The notes beneath the pieces were generated by a model, which saw nothing but the letters and a program-made list of their open reading frames with translations, searched no databases and had not been told where the DNA came from. A program made the position numbers and the translations under genes. Shown in pieces: positions 7,087 to 15,304 of a stretch of DNA of 64,000 bases. Position 1 is the stretch's first letter. Each line of letters begins with the position of its first letter. The stretch is from a virus, in IMG/VR virus record IMGVR_UViG_3300023192_003818, positions 42,602-106,601 of that record. The stretch is one strand, 5' to 3'.

Positions 7087-7762
7087 AATAGAATATCTTT
7101 ATATTATCATGTCTTTGTAATATTGATGCAGGAACATCTTCAGTTACTTCACCATGCATAGCCACATTTAATATATTCCATTTATGGGCTCCATTAGCAA
7201 TTAATACTATCTTCTTTGATTCCATTATAGTTTCTAATCCCATAGTAATTGCTTGTTTAGGTACATCATCGATTACATCAAAAAACCTTGAGTTATCTTT
7301 AATAGTTTGTTCAGATAAATCCACTACTCTTGTTCTTGATTTAAATGAAGAACCTGGCTCGTTAAATGCTATATGACCATTAGTACCTATTCCTAATATA
7401 CATAAATCAATTCCCTTATTTCCAGGGTATTCTTTTATCTTATCTTCAAACGCTTCAGTAGGGCGGAATGGAAAATGGCAATGGTCAGGATAGATATTAA
7501 TTTTATCAAATAAATTCTCTCTCATATAACTTTGATAACTTTGTGGGTGATCTATATTCATAAGATAAACATCAAGATTAAATGTTATAACAGATTTCCA
7601 ATCTAATTCTCTATTGACAAGTTCTTCATATATGCCAAGTGGTGTATCACCAGTTGGGAGAGCTAGTTTAGATTGGGGATATTCTTTGATTTGAGACTCA
7701 ATTATATCAGCTACAGTTAAGCTTAGTTCTTTATAACCTTTATCTAATACATTGACCTTCAT
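7079..7762 (-). CDS. nagB: glucosamine-6-phosphate deaminase
   Basis: 227 residues. Family motifs in order: LPTGDTPLGIYEEL (phosphate site), FNLDVYL (catalytic Asp, in place of the usual DEY), YQSYMRENLF, and GIGTNGHIAFNEPGSSF with catalytic His and Glu. The enzyme interconverts glucosamine-6-phosphate and fructose-6-phosphate plus ammonia. Slightly shorter than bacterial NagB. It starts after AAATAAAGG and leads directly into the PIG-L deacetylase gene. Confidence 0.85.
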   Translation of the reverse strand: MKVNVLDKGYKELSLTVADIIESQIKEYPQSKLALPTGDTPLGIYEELVNRELDWKSVITFNLDVYLMNIDHPQSYQSYMRENLFDKINIYPDHCHFPFRPTEAFEDKIKEYPGNKGIDLCILGIGTNGHIAFNEPGSSFKSRTRVVDLSEQTIKDNSRFFDVIDDVPKQAITMGLETIMESKKIVLIANGAHKWNILNVAMHGEVTEDVPASILQRHDNIKIFYCD

Positions 7763-7825
7763 TACTATAACCTTTATTTATATATACATCAAATTAAATC
7801 ATTAAAATAGAAATTCTTCTTTGTT

Positions 7826-8053
7826 TTATATATGTTCTAAGCAGGTAGGACAAAGACCTACATCTTCAACTTCTCCTGTTATTTCATCACCACAGCAAGT
7901 GTATTCTAATTCTTCTACTTCTTTAAATAAGCGACGCTTAGCCGTAGGTCCAAATTCATTTTCTTCATACTTAATAGCTTCTTCTCCTACTAAATATTCT
8001 CCATTGTCTGCAATAGTGTATTTTTCTTTTTCTTTCATAACAAAGTGCATCAT
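7826..8053 (-). CDS. small zinc-ribbon protein with GPTAKRRLFKE module
   Basis: About 75 residues. The middle carries GPTAKRRLFKE, identical to a segment of the next upstream gene; the C-terminus has CC then CPTC, a likely zinc ribbon. It overlaps the upstream stop by four bases; MMHFV gives two possible starts one codon apart. Function unknown. Confidence 0.6.
   Translation of the reverse strand: MMHFVMKEKEKYTIADNGEYLVGEEAIKYEENEFGPTAKRRLFKEVEELEYTCCGDEITGEVEDVGLCPTCLEHI
7918..7951 (-). repeat. 34-bp direct repeat, copy 1
   Basis: Identical over 34 bases to 8352-8385, encoding PTAKRRLFKE in frame in both genes. It has higher GC than its surroundings and contains the near-palindrome AAGCGTCGCTT. 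Confidence 0.9.
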
Positions 8054-8436
8054 TCATCAGAATATTTCATAACTAATTCGTCATTTAATCTTATAATTGG
8101 TTCTTGAAAACTATCTAAATATCCATCTAAATAAGCACCGAATAATACCCTTATTGTTTGAATTGATGTTTCTTTTCCAAATCTATCTTCTAATTCTTGA
8201 TAACTTATATCTAAATTTTTAGGGAAAAAATCAGTTACGATAGGCATAAGTTTAGCTTTTATTGATGGATCTCCTGCTTTATCATCAAATAGACTTTTCA
8301 TATTTACATATTTACCTACAATTGATTTAGGAATACCCCTACCTGACTCTTCTTCTTTAAATAAGCGACGCTTAGCCGTAGGTCCTACTTTGTTTTCATT
8401 TATATATTTATTGAATTCTTTTTCGTAATCTTCCAT
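8050..8436 (-). CDS. hypothetical protein with GPTAKRRLFKE module
   Basis: 128 residues. Residues 18-28 are GPTAKRRLFKE, encoded by the same DNA as in the neighbouring gene. The rest is helical and acidic (FFPKNLDISYQELEDRFG). The shared basic module near the N-terminus might bind a common partner or be a processing or packaging tag. No known family recognised. Confidence 0.6.
   Translation of the reverse strand: MEDYEKEFNKYINENKVGPTAKRRLFKEEESGRGIPKSIVGKYVNMKSLFDDKAGDPSIKAKLMPIVTDFFPKNLDISYQELEDRFGKETSIQTIRVLFGAYLDGYLDSFQEPIIRLNDELVMKYSDE
8352..8385 (-). repeat. 34-bp direct repeat, copy 2
   Basis: Second copy of the in-frame repeat. Synonymous positions are also identical, so the copies arose recently or are kept alike by recombination. 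Confidence 0.9.
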
Positions 8437-8487
8437 GGTGTAAATTGTTTTAGTTTATTTTTGTTATAGTTAAGTGGTTATTTGTTA

Positions 8488-8658
8488 TTATGATTTTTTG
8501 TCTTTCTCCTCCAAAATTTGTGGTGTTGCCCAATCATCATCTCCATAGGCATTTATTTCTATTTTTGGGTGGGGAGAATGTTTTTTGATACAAATAAAAC
8601 CTTGTTTCTTCCAACAAATGTTCCTTAAATATTTTTTTATGTAATAAAATGTTATCAT
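8488..8658 (-). CDS. hypothetical protein, 56 aa
   Basis: Basic N-terminal half (YYIKKYLRNICWKK) and acidic C-terminal half (AYGDDDWATPQ). Ends about 50 bases before the 128-residue gene. Unrecognised. Confidence 0.45.
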   Translation of the reverse strand: MITFYYIKKYLRNICWKKQGFICIKKHSPHPKIEINAYGDDDWATPQILEEKDKKS

Positions 8659-8688
8659 TATAATTCTTTTACAGACTCCCTACATACC

Positions 8689-8811
8689 TTAAAAGGATTT
8701 ATTACGACGTTGTCCCCTCCATTTAACCCCTTTGGTATTTCCTAAACCTTTTAATTTTTTAACCCTCCGGTTATAATCATTTCGTTCGGTATCTATTTGA
8801 TTATTTTTCAT
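8689..8811 (-). CDS. small basic peptide, 40 aa
   Basis: Rich in Arg, Lys and Asn, with RRVKKLKGLGNTKGVK; could bind nucleic acid. Starts at an ATG after AAATTAAG. No family recognised. Confidence 0.4.
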   Translation of the reverse strand: MKNNQIDTERNDYNRRVKKLKGLGNTKGVKWRGQRRNKSF

Positions 8812-8883
8812 CTTAATTTCTATTTTATTATTTTCTGTTTTTAAACGTATTAGTAATCTAATTATATCATCTCATGATTAGGA

Positions 8884-8935
8884 TTTTACCTAATAAATTA
8901 TACGTTAATATACGTAAAATTTTGGGGGTATTCTA
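8884..8935 (-). promoter_or_regulatory. predicted promoter
   Basis: Minus strand TTAGAATACCCCC, then 20 bases to TATATTAACGTATAAT. This is the box pair of the recurring promoters without the spacer hairpin. It would drive the two small genes below. Confidence 0.5.
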
Positions 8936-9037
8936 ATATTTTTTAATATATCTTGTACGAGGAAGGGGTTGTTTTTTAAACGTTTTTAACCATTCCTTTA
9001 ATTGTAAATACATTTGTTTACTTGAATTTTTACTCAT
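8933..9037 (-). CDS. small basic peptide, 34 aa
   Basis: Lys-rich peptide MSKNSSKQMYLQLKEWLK ending in RYIKKY. Its stop overlaps the promoter boxes downstream. Weak evidence beyond a good start and context. Confidence 0.35.
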   Translation of the reverse strand: MSKNSSKQMYLQLKEWLKTFKKQPLPRTRYIKKY

Positions 9038-9103
9038 TTTTTAATCAATAATTAATTTTAGTTTTAGTTATTTTAATTTCAGACCATCCACTACCTATCA
9101 TTT

Positions 9104-9427
9104 TTAGCTTTTATTAATATTTTTTATTTTAAATCCAAAATTTTCTATTTTAAATCCTAAATATTGTCCTAAACTGCCTCCAATAAAATAGGCTACAATA
9201 GGCTGCCACAACAAATTCATTATTGCATCTATTCCTAAAAATATAGATGCTAACCAACATACTCCAATTATATTACCTGTTAAGATTGAAGCTAATACCT
9301 TTTTTTCAGCAGTATAAATTACATTTATAGTTCTAAATAATATAAATACCATTTGTAATATAAAAATAATTATAGCTGATGTCCAAGGGTTAATTATTAA
9401 ATCATTCATTATAATACTAATTATCAT
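9104..9427 (-). CDS. membrane protein, about 100 aa
   Basis: Three hydrophobic segments (around residues 15-32, 45-65 and 70-88). The likely start is the inner ATG (MNDLIINPWTS) at 9409, as the first six residues look like leader sequence. Small multi-pass phage proteins of this kind are sometimes holins or superinfection-exclusion proteins, but nothing here decides. Confidence 0.5.
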   Translation of the reverse strand: MIISIIMNDLIINPWTSAIIIFILQMVFILFRTINVIYTAEKKVLASILTGNIIGVCWLASIFLGIDAIMNLLWQPIVAYFIGGSLGQYLGFKIENFGFKIKNINKS

Positions 9428-9486
9428 TATTTAAACCTAGTCTTAGAGCCGTTGTGCTATACACACCTTCTTTTAGACTAATATGT

Positions 9487-9729
9487 TCACTTATTTTTTT
9501 TACTATATTTTCTACCTTTACGACTTTTACCTTTTAAAGCCCCTGGTATATCACCAATCTGGTTACCAACTTCTTTTATAGCTTTTGCTACATCATTTAA
9601 TTCAGTGACTGTTAATTTATATCTTTTTTGTATTTCTTTTACTGTAGCAATTGCTTTTTCGTCTACAGAGGTTTTACCCCAAACGTATTTCCATGCATCT
9701 TTGCAATATTGTTTTGTTCTTTTCCACAT
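9487..9729 (-). CDS. hypothetical protein with basic tail, 80 aa
   Basis: Starts MWKRTKQYCKDAWKYVWG, has a helical middle, and ends in a run of Lys, Arg and Gly. The composition suggests an interaction with nucleic acid or membrane. Family not recognised. Confidence 0.5.
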   Translation of the reverse strand: MWKRTKQYCKDAWKYVWGKTSVDEKAIATVKEIQKRYKLTVTELNDVAKAIKEVGNQIGDIPGALKGKSRKGRKYSKKNK

Positions 9730-9822
9730 AATGTTATTATTTATTGTTAAACTTATTTTTATTTATTTTTTTATAAATATGATATTTCTTTATCTAAATA
9801 TTTATCTAGTGACTTCATAATT

Positions 9823-10053
9823 TTATAATAATAAATCATTTTTTTCAAGAAAAAGCCATCCTCTTTCCAACCAAAGACGTATTGTAACATCCTCAATCTT
9901 ATCCATAACATCAGCCCCATCATGTCTTTTTGAAGCAATAAAAGCAATTATCATGTCCGCGTAGTCTCTTGCTTTATCTTTTTCTCCTAGTTTTATATGT
10001 TCCTTTGCTTTATCAAAGCAATGATGTAATACTTGTCTTTTATATTTTACCAT
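9823..10053 (-). CDS. hypothetical protein, 76 aa
   Basis: Helical, charged protein (MVKYKRQVLHHCFDKAKEH). Its ATG follows the stop of the 58-residue gene directly (TAA ATG), showing translational coupling. Unknown function. Confidence 0.5.
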   Translation of the reverse strand: MVKYKRQVLHHCFDKAKEHIKLGEKDKARDYADMIIAFIASKRHDGADVMDKIEDVTIRLWLERGWLFLEKNDLLL

Positions 10054-10230
10054 TTATTTTTTAAAAGATTTAGGTATTTTTTCTTCTTTAAGATTGTAAT
10101 ATTCATCCAAAATAGAACTCAACACCCTTATTTCAATTTGAGCTTGTTCCAATTCCACATAATTTAAAGGCATACTATTTTTATATTTTTCTTCTAAACT
10201 TATTATTTTATTAATTATTATATCTTCCAT
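10054..10230 (-). CDS. hypothetical protein, 58 aa
   Basis: Acidic helical peptide beginning MEDIIINKIISLEEKYKN. It ends immediately before the next ATG and begins within a few bases of the previous stop, so it fits a packed operon. Confidence 0.5.
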   Translation of the reverse strand: MEDIIINKIISLEEKYKNSMPLNYVELEQAQIEIRVLSSILDEYYNLKEEKIPKSFKK

Positions 10231-10233
10231 AGC

Positions 10234-10518
10234 TTAATCTATTAATTCCTCTATATTAATATTATATTCTTCCATAAGTTTATTAAATTCATTAAATACT
10301 AAATCAACTACTTTAGGGTTTGATAAATATATTATTTCTTTATAATTTCCATTATCATCTGTAAAGTTGTTCATCTCCTGTATTAACATCAATATCTTCT
10401 TTTTTGAATTTAATTGGAATTCAAATAATACACAAGCCATATCTAAAGCTTTAATACATCTTCTATGATCTTTTATATCTTCAAGTTCATTTAAATCAAA
10501 TTTTAATGTTGTTTTCAT
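10234..10518 (-). CDS. hypothetical protein, 94 aa
   Basis: Helical protein with an acidic C-terminus (YNINIEELID). Overlaps the upstream SWIM protein by four bases. Not recognised. Confidence 0.5.
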   Translation of the reverse strand: MKTTLKFDLNELEDIKDHRRCIKALDMACVLFEFQLNSKKKILMLIQEMNNFTDDNGNYKEIIYLSNPKVVDLVFNEFNKLMEEYNINIEELID

Positions 10519-10934
10519 TTTAATTGTTTAATATGTTTACAATTTCCTCTACTTATCCAAGCTCCAGGACAAGTACAAGTATAAGTTATTTTGTTACCTC
10601 TTGTAAATCTTTTAGTAATATAAATTTTATTACTTGAACTTGATTTATTTTCAAATTTTTCGATACTTTTCTTAATAATTGGTTTAATCCATTCAATATC
10701 AGATAATTCAGTTTTAGGATGAACTTTTACCCAACCGGGCATTAAATATTTTTGATTGCTTAAAATTACTAAAGTTGGGGAGATGATATTTGTAAACTTA
10801 TATTTAAAACATCTAACTCCAATGTATCCTCCCAACCCTTTAGGGTTTATTCCAAAACTTGTAGTAGGATTGTATATAATCCTGGAACGGATATTACCAT
10901 GTTTATTTAGATTTGAAAATTCGTGTAAAGGCAT
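10515..10934 (-). CDS. SWIM-type zinc finger protein
   Basis: 139 residues. The C-terminus carries TCTCPGAWISRGNCKHIKQL, a CxC...CxH arrangement that defines SWIM zinc fingers, which bind DNA or proteins. The first part is beta-rich and unassigned. The protein is short compared with cellular SWIM proteins; phage versions are common and uncharacterised. Confidence 0.65.
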   Translation of the reverse strand: MPLHEFSNLNKHGNIRSRIIYNPTTSFGINPKGLGGYIGVRCFKYKFTNIISPTLVILSNQKYLMPGWVKVHPKTELSDIEWIKPIIKKSIEKFENKSSSSNKIYITKRFTRGNKITYTCTCPGAWISRGNCKHIKQLK

Positions 10935-11003
10935 TTTAATATATTATTATTTTAAATTATCCTACTTTATAATTACTCACAAAGTTAAAATGAGTATTTT
11001 ATC

Positions 11004-11276
11004 TTAGTTTTTCACCTTATTGAATTTTTTATTTAGGAAATTATACATTATTGAAAATATTAATCCCCCAATAAAAGCATCACAAAAGCCAAAAAACAAC
11101 CCAATTATACTGCCCATGGGAGTGGCGGCAAACCCATAATATACGCTCCCGAAAAGCTCAATAAAGGGTAGGCCAAAATCAAACATCCATCCAAGCATTC
11201 CAGTTATAAACATGCCTATACCCCAGGTCATGCCTAAGGATAGAGCTACTGATAAAGTATGTATTTGCTTATTCAT
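11004..11276 (-). CDS. membrane protein, 90 aa
   Basis: Two or three Gly-rich transmembrane segments (LGMTWGIGMFITGMLGWMF and a C-terminal pair). Overlaps the upstream gene by eight bases. Function unknown. Confidence 0.5.
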   Translation of the reverse strand: MNKQIHTLSVALSLGMTWGIGMFITGMLGWMFDFGLPFIELFGSVYYGFAATPMGSIIGLFFGFCDAFIGGLIFSIMYNFLNKKFNKVKN

Positions 11277-11448
11277 AATAGTTACTCATCCAAAGTGTTA
11301 ATAATTCATTTGCTTCTTTATTACTTACTTCAGAAAAATTTTTAATAATAAAAGAAGCAGCTCCAAACATATTAATTTCACCTGATTCTCTTAAAGCATT
11401 TAAATACTTAAATACTTTTTTTTCTAATTTAGTTATTTTTCTTACCAT
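11269..11448 (-). CDS. conserved-looking small protein, 59 aa
   Basis: Reads MVRKITKLEKKVFKYL with INMFGAAS and a C-terminal EANELLTLWM segment; the LEKKVF...EA..LL..WM pattern resembles a small phage family I have seen in such genomes. It overlaps the membrane protein start. Function unknown. Confidence 0.5.
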   Translation of the reverse strand: MVRKITKLEKKVFKYLNALRESGEINMFGAASFIIKNFSEVSNKEANELLTLWMSNYYE

Positions 11449-11457
11449 GGATTGAAA

Positions 11458-11601
11458 TTACGGGTTTTTTATATCATCAAACTCAACCTGATTGATTAAT
11501 TTTTCTAAATTTTTATGAGCTATTGAAAATTTTTTATCTTCCATATCTAAAAGTATATCCATTAACTTCAAATAAAGCACCTCTTTAGTTTCATTATCCA
11601 T
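11458..11601 (-). CDS. hypothetical protein, 47 aa
   Basis: Helical acidic peptide starting MDNETKEVLYLKLMDILLD. Its ATG overlaps the stop of the next upstream gene, a coupling pattern that supports it. Confidence 0.4.
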   Translation of the reverse strand: MDNETKEVLYLKLMDILLDMEDKKFSIAHKNLEKLINQVEFDDIKNP

Positions 11602-11888
11602 TATGACCATGTTTTTACCAGTTCATCTATATCTTCTCTACTTTGCCATCCAATTGGGTCCATTTCAAACTCACCCTCTTTATTAAATATAGCTACTTCG
11701 AATGATGATACACTATCTGGTTTTTTTAATTCACCAGTGAAATCTAATCCACCAGGTATACTGTATAAACCCTCACCTGCTGTTATTGATAATTCTCTTC
11801 CATTATCCAGCATTAATAATCCTTGAATTACACTTTTGATTCTCTGTTTCTTCCAAGTGATGTCTTTAAATGTTTTTAATTTACTCAT
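11601..11888 (-). CDS. hypothetical protein, 95 aa
   Basis: Beta-rich small protein with ITAGEGLYSIPGG in the middle and an acidic tail. It starts just after AAATAAAGGTC and follows promoter C8. Unknown function. Confidence 0.5.
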   Translation of the reverse strand: MSKLKTFKDITWKKQRIKSVIQGLLMLDNGRELSITAGEGLYSIPGGLDFTGELKKPDSVSSFEVAIFNKEGEFEMDPIGWQSREDIDELVKTWS

Positions 11889-11904
11889 GACCTTTATTTA
11901 TTTA

Positions 11905-11962
11905 ATCATTAATACAACATAAATGTACGAATCTTTATTCAGGTATCCTAGTCTTTCATGCA
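11905..11962 (-). promoter_or_regulatory. promoter cassette C8
   Basis: Minus strand CTAGGATACC, 19-base spacer, then TACATTTATG. Same box pair as the stem-loop cassettes but with an unpaired spacer. Confidence 0.55.
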
Positions 11963-12035
11963 TTATTTTAATTAATTGCATTTAATTTTTTCAATTATAG
12001 CCTTACAATTACTACATTGTTTTAATTTATATAAC

Positions 12036-12413
12036 TTATAACTTATATTTTTCTTTATATTCTTTAATAAATTTTGTTCCTAATCCTATCTCCAAATAAT
12101 CTGCATTTTCAGGTACTCCTGCTTGTTTATTAGTTATAATATCATCAATGTTCTTATTTTTGAATACTTTCATTTTAACTTTTGTATTCTTTCTTGGAGT
12201 TGAATAAACCAATACAATAGGATGATTACTATATTTTGATTTAGGGTCAAGTATAGGTTTATTAGGTTTACCTATTGCTTTAATAAGTACTTTGTAAGGA
12301 GCAGTATTATGTTTTTTCCTATCAAAATGCCATGTAGTCTCTTCTCCTTCAACTTTAAATCTAATTGGTACTTCTACATTATCTTTTGGCCTACCTCTAT
12401 GTTCTGTTTTCAT
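12036..12413 (-). CDS. hypothetical protein, 125 aa
   Basis: Basic, beta-rich protein starting MKTEHRGRPKDNVEV. No recognised domain. After its stop the +1 frame carries CSNC...C, a possible zinc motif, so the C-terminus may have been altered by a frameshift. Confidence 0.5.
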   Translation of the reverse strand: MKTEHRGRPKDNVEVPIRFKVEGEETTWHFDRKKHNTAPYKVLIKAIGKPNKPILDPKSKYSNHPIVLVYSTPRKNTKVKMKVFKNKNIDDIITNKQAGVPENADYLEIGLGTKFIKEYKEKYKL

Positions 12414-12437
12414 AAGGGTTGTTTTAAGTTAATAATT

Positions 12438-12656
12438 TTATTTGTTAGTTTTAATTGAATATGTAGCATAATCACATAACGGATTTCTTACCTTTCTGTT
12501 CAATTCTAATTCATCAAACTGACCCATTGAACAGTCAAAAGCTATATTCTCAATCTCACTACCTATTTTTAATGAAATCTTTCCATATTCGGAGTTTTCA
12601 ATTCCATTTTGAATTTGATTCATTATAGTTATGGTTCTTATGATATTTGTTTTCAT
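12438..12656 (-). CDS. hypothetical protein, 72 aa
   Basis: Starts MKTNIIRTITIMNQIQNG; a small alpha/beta protein. It is driven by promoter cassette C3. Unrecognised. Confidence 0.5.
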   Translation of the reverse strand: MKTNIIRTITIMNQIQNGIENSEYGKISLKIGSEIENIAFDCSMGQFDELELNRKVRNPLCDYATYSIKTNK

Positions 12657-12675
12657 AATATTTGTTTTAACTAAT

Positions 12676-12747
12676 TACTTATACGTGAATATACGAAGGC
12701 TCCCTCAGGGAGCCTAGTTTCTTCGCATAAGTCTTTAAAATATTTTA
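12676..12747 (-). promoter_or_regulatory. promoter stem-loop cassette C3
   Basis: Perfect GGCTCCC TGA GGGAGCC hairpin (12698-12714) between CTAGG and CGTATATTCACG on the minus strand. It starts inside the end of the 58-residue gene, as in C1 and C2. Confidence 0.7.
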
Positions 12748-12921
12748 ACACCATATTGTTTCTGAATCAAATAACATTCCGGATTTGTGTTCTCTTAATT
12801 TTTGAGAATCCAATGATATCATAAAACAAAATTCTTCCATTTCCCCATCATTAGTTAAATCTATTAATACAGAATCATCCATCATCTTCAATTGTTCTAT
12901 TGGTTGCCTAGGTCCTAACAT
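12745..12921 (-). CDS. hypothetical acidic protein, 58 aa
   Basis: Begins MLGPRQPIEQLKMMDDS. Starts one base after the upstream lysozyme stop and ends in cassette C3. Unknown function. Confidence 0.45.
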   Translation of the reverse strand: MLGPRQPIEQLKMMDDSVLIDLTNDGEMEEFCFMISLDSQKLREHKSGMLFDSETIWC

Positions 12922-12922
12922 A

Positions 12923-13495
12923 TTATAAATTTAATTCATATCCCGAAAATTGTTCCATATAAGTGGTAATTTTAGTACCATTCCCGTCCTTGAATATTTC
13001 TCGGTGTTTAAAGAATTTTCTAACATTTCCTGCTCCTCCTAAATGGGCAGCTGCTAAAATTCCTGATTCTGTTATAAATATGTTACGAAATACTTTACCT
13101 TGATATTTTTTAATGTAATAATCAAGAGATTTTTTATTATGTTGTAATAATTGTAACATTGCACTTTCTTGAAGTTCAGGAGAATATAAAAAATTATAAG
13201 TTGTTGTTTTAATTCCTAAACTTTTTAATGTTGCTTTACCAAATTGATATTTACCTAAATAACCATACTTGTTAACTCTTAAATAGTTATTTCCTGATTC
13301 TCGAAACCCTATACTCATTAAAAAATCTAATAATGAGGGTTTGATTTCAATTTCAAAAACTTCTATCTCAGGGCAAATTTCTACAATGCCATAAGGAGTT
13401 ATACTAGGAAGGGGTTTCATTGGTAGTGTATTAAAAGAAACTATAAATATAAATATAAATAATAATAATAATTTACTTAAATGTTTATTTTTCAT
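12923..13495 (-). CDS. secreted lytic transglycosylase-like protein
   Basis: 190 residues. A hydrophobic N-terminal segment (KLLLLFIFIFIVSF) acts as signal peptide or anchor. The catalytic domain has FRESGNNY, with a candidate catalytic Glu near residue 70, then YGYLGKYQFGKATL and GILAAAHLGGAGNV, the order seen in lysozyme-like transglycosylases. It should cleave peptidoglycan at the periplasmic side. It overlaps the upstream gene by 11 bases. It is separate from the amidase and holin group at 50 kb. Confidence 0.75.
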   Translation of the reverse strand: MKNKHLSKLLLLFIFIFIVSFNTLPMKPLPSITPYGIVEICPEIEVFEIEIKPSLLDFLMSIGFRESGNNYLRVNKYGYLGKYQFGKATLKSLGIKTTTYNFLYSPELQESAMLQLLQHNKKSLDYYIKKYQGKVFRNIFITESGILAAAHLGGAGNVRKFFKHREIFKDGNGTKITTYMEQFSGYELNL

Positions 13496-13784
13496 TTTCT
13501 AAATATTTAATTATTTTAATAATTTTTTCACAATCTTCATAATTTTCTTCACTCTCATAAATGGGTAAATGAAAATACAAAGCATCAATAAAATCTACCT
13601 TCTTTAAACTAACACTAATACTATACTTTTGTTCTTCTATTTTTATATTGGCAATGTAATATTCAGAATATATATCTGTATAATTTTCGAATATAACATC
13701 TATAACTGCCTTTGAAAGCTCATAATCTTTGCTTTCAATTTTATTTAAAAATTCTTCATAATTTTGGTATGTAAAATGAGTCAT
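13485..13784 (-). CDS. hypothetical protein, 99 aa
   Basis: Acidic protein MTHFTYQNYEEFLNKIESK with a beta-rich middle. It overlaps the lysozyme start. Not recognised. Confidence 0.5.
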   Translation of the reverse strand: MTHFTYQNYEEFLNKIESKDYELSKAVIDVIFENYTDIYSEYYIANIKIEEQKYSISVSLKKVDFIDALYFHLPIYESEENYEDCEKIIKIIKYLENEK

Positions 13785-13785
13785 C

Positions 13786-13944
13786 TTAAAAATGTTTTAA
13801 GAAATTAGGATTAATAATTTTATTTTTTAATTTTTGAGTATTTTCATCTTTTTTTAAAATTCTATTAGCTAATACCTCTAATCTTTTATTTTTCATTTCT
13901 TCAAAATTAGTAATAACTTGTATATGTTTTTTACTTTTTTCCAT
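13786..13944 (-). CDS. hypothetical basic peptide, 52 aa
   Basis: Lys-rich helical peptide starting MEKSKKHIQVITNFEE. Its ATG overlaps the stop of the HNH-like gene (TAATG). Function unknown. Confidence 0.45.
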   Translation of the reverse strand: MEKSKKHIQVITNFEEMKNKRLEVLANRILKKDENTQKLKNKIINPNFLKHF

Positions 13945-14573
13945 TATAATCTTGAAATATATTGGTTAACATCATCATCATCACCAAATCCTAATTCTTT
14001 TAATCTCTTTAAATGATATTCATCTACTTCAAACTCAACGGTTTCGCTTGTACCGTGGTGTGGGGTTTGTTCTTCAATTTGCATTATATCTTTTTTATTA
14101 AATATATTACCTATTTGTAAAAAATAATCATTATAACAAAGTAATTCTATATTTTCTGTTGTATAATTATGTCTATTACCATCCTTAAAATGCATTAATA
14201 AAGGTATTTTATAATCAAGAACTCTTCTTTCCTTAAATTTACAAACAGCACATTCCTCTAATAAATATCCTTCTTCTATAAGTTTATATTTTATTTTTGA
14301 AGAACTCCATGAAGAAGCATTAACCTTACCCGAAAGTATGTCCTTAAGTTGAATAGAATTATTACCTTTAGTAAATTTTGGAACACCTTTACCACCCCAA
14401 TTTATATGGATTTCATATAAAGATTTACCAGTTTTATTATCAGTATACATTTTGGCATACCTTTTATAATGTTTATATGAAACATGAAGATACCTTGAAG
14501 CTGCTAAATTAGATAAAGTACTAGCTTGGGCAGCAACAATCATTTCTTTACTCAAAGGTTTGACTCTTGGCAT
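13944..14573 (-). CDS. HNH-like endonuclease
   Basis: 209 residues. An N-terminal helical part (LSNLAASRYLHVSYKHYKRY) looks like a helix-turn-helix used for site recognition. A CAVC knuckle near residue 108 is followed by LLMHFKDGNRHNYTTENIELLC, an HNH-type core in which the first His is present and the second is replaced within NxxNIELLC. Proteins of this type are abundant in T4-like phages and may be homing enzymes. A GIY-YIG gene is immediately upstream. Confidence 0.65.
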   Translation of the reverse strand: MPRVKPLSKEMIVAAQASTLSNLAASRYLHVSYKHYKRYAKMYTDNKTGKSLYEIHINWGGKGVPKFTKGNNSIQLKDILSGKVNASSWSSSKIKYKLIEEGYLLEECAVCKFKERRVLDYKIPLLMHFKDGNRHNYTTENIELLCYNDYFLQIGNIFNKKDIMQIEEQTPHHGTSETVEFEVDEYHLKRLKELGFGDDDDVNQYISRL

Positions 14574-14574
14574 C

Positions 14575-15240
14575 TTATTTATATTTAAATTTAAATCCTT
14601 TAGTAGTCTTTAATCTTCCCTTACAACACATAGTTATACTCGAATCATAACATCCTGTTTGTCTTGCTGCTTCTCTTACTCCAATAAATTCCTTTATAAA
14701 TTCCATATTTTTATTATATTGAATTACCGGTTTTTTGTTAGGATTACTTTTAGAACGTTTCTCCCTAGTTTCGAGTGATACTTCTATTCCTATTCTATGT
14801 TTACCAAAATTTTCTTTATTTTTTTTAGGAACTCTTAATTTTTTCCTTTGTTGTTCGTTTAATGTTCTACCTTTTAAAGAGTTTGATATTTTTTCTTTCA
14901 CTTCAGGGGGAGTTATATATCCCTTTTTATTAGTGTTACCTAACGTGGATTTATTTATTTTATTTTTTATCTTTTTTGTTACAAATTCCATTTCACCCTC
15001 ACCTTTATTTATATTTTGAATATCAAAACCCCAAGTTGAAAATTGTTCTATCCAATACTTTTCTAACCGTACCCAATCTTTTAATTTATTAGAATTAGAT
15101 TCATCAATATAAGTATAAGATATTTGATTTCCAAATATTTTTTTATGAATCTTTTTCCTAGAACTAAAAGTTTTACCTATATAAATTTTATTTTTATCTC
15201 CAAAACAATTTTCAACTAAATAAATTTTAATCTTTTCCAT
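14575..15240 (-). CDS. GIY-YIG homing endonuclease
   Basis: 221 residues in three modules. The N-terminus (IYLVENCFGDKNKIYIGKT) is a GIY-YIG catalytic domain variant. The middle has NUMOD3-type repeats around GNTNKKGYITPPEVKEKIS and SLKGRTLN. The C-terminus (VIQYNKNMEFIKEF ... CCKGRLKTTKGFKFKY) is a NUMOD1/IENR1 DNA-binding module. Free-standing enzymes of this kind spread by cutting relatives that lack them. It sits two bases from the HNH-like gene, forming an endonuclease pair. Confidence 0.85.
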   Translation of the reverse strand: MEKIKIYLVENCFGDKNKIYIGKTFSSRKKIHKKIFGNQISYTYIDESNSNKLKDWVRLEKYWIEQFSTWGFDIQNINKGEGEMEFVTKKIKNKINKSTLGNTNKKGYITPPEVKEKISNSLKGRTLNEQQRKKLRVPKKNKENFGKHRIGIEVSLETREKRSKSNPNKKPVIQYNKNMEFIKEFIGVREAARQTGCYDSSITMCCKGRLKTTKGFKFKYK

Positions 15241-15304
15241 TATTTACACGTTTTATACCAATTATAAATATGAAAAAAAATATTTTAAAAGTTGGATTTT
15301 TATA

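Noticed and set aside
9428-9486. Possible structured RNA or tRNA-like element
   Set aside because: Only a six-pair stem (TAGTCT/AGACTA) is visible; no anticodon or T arm can be formed.
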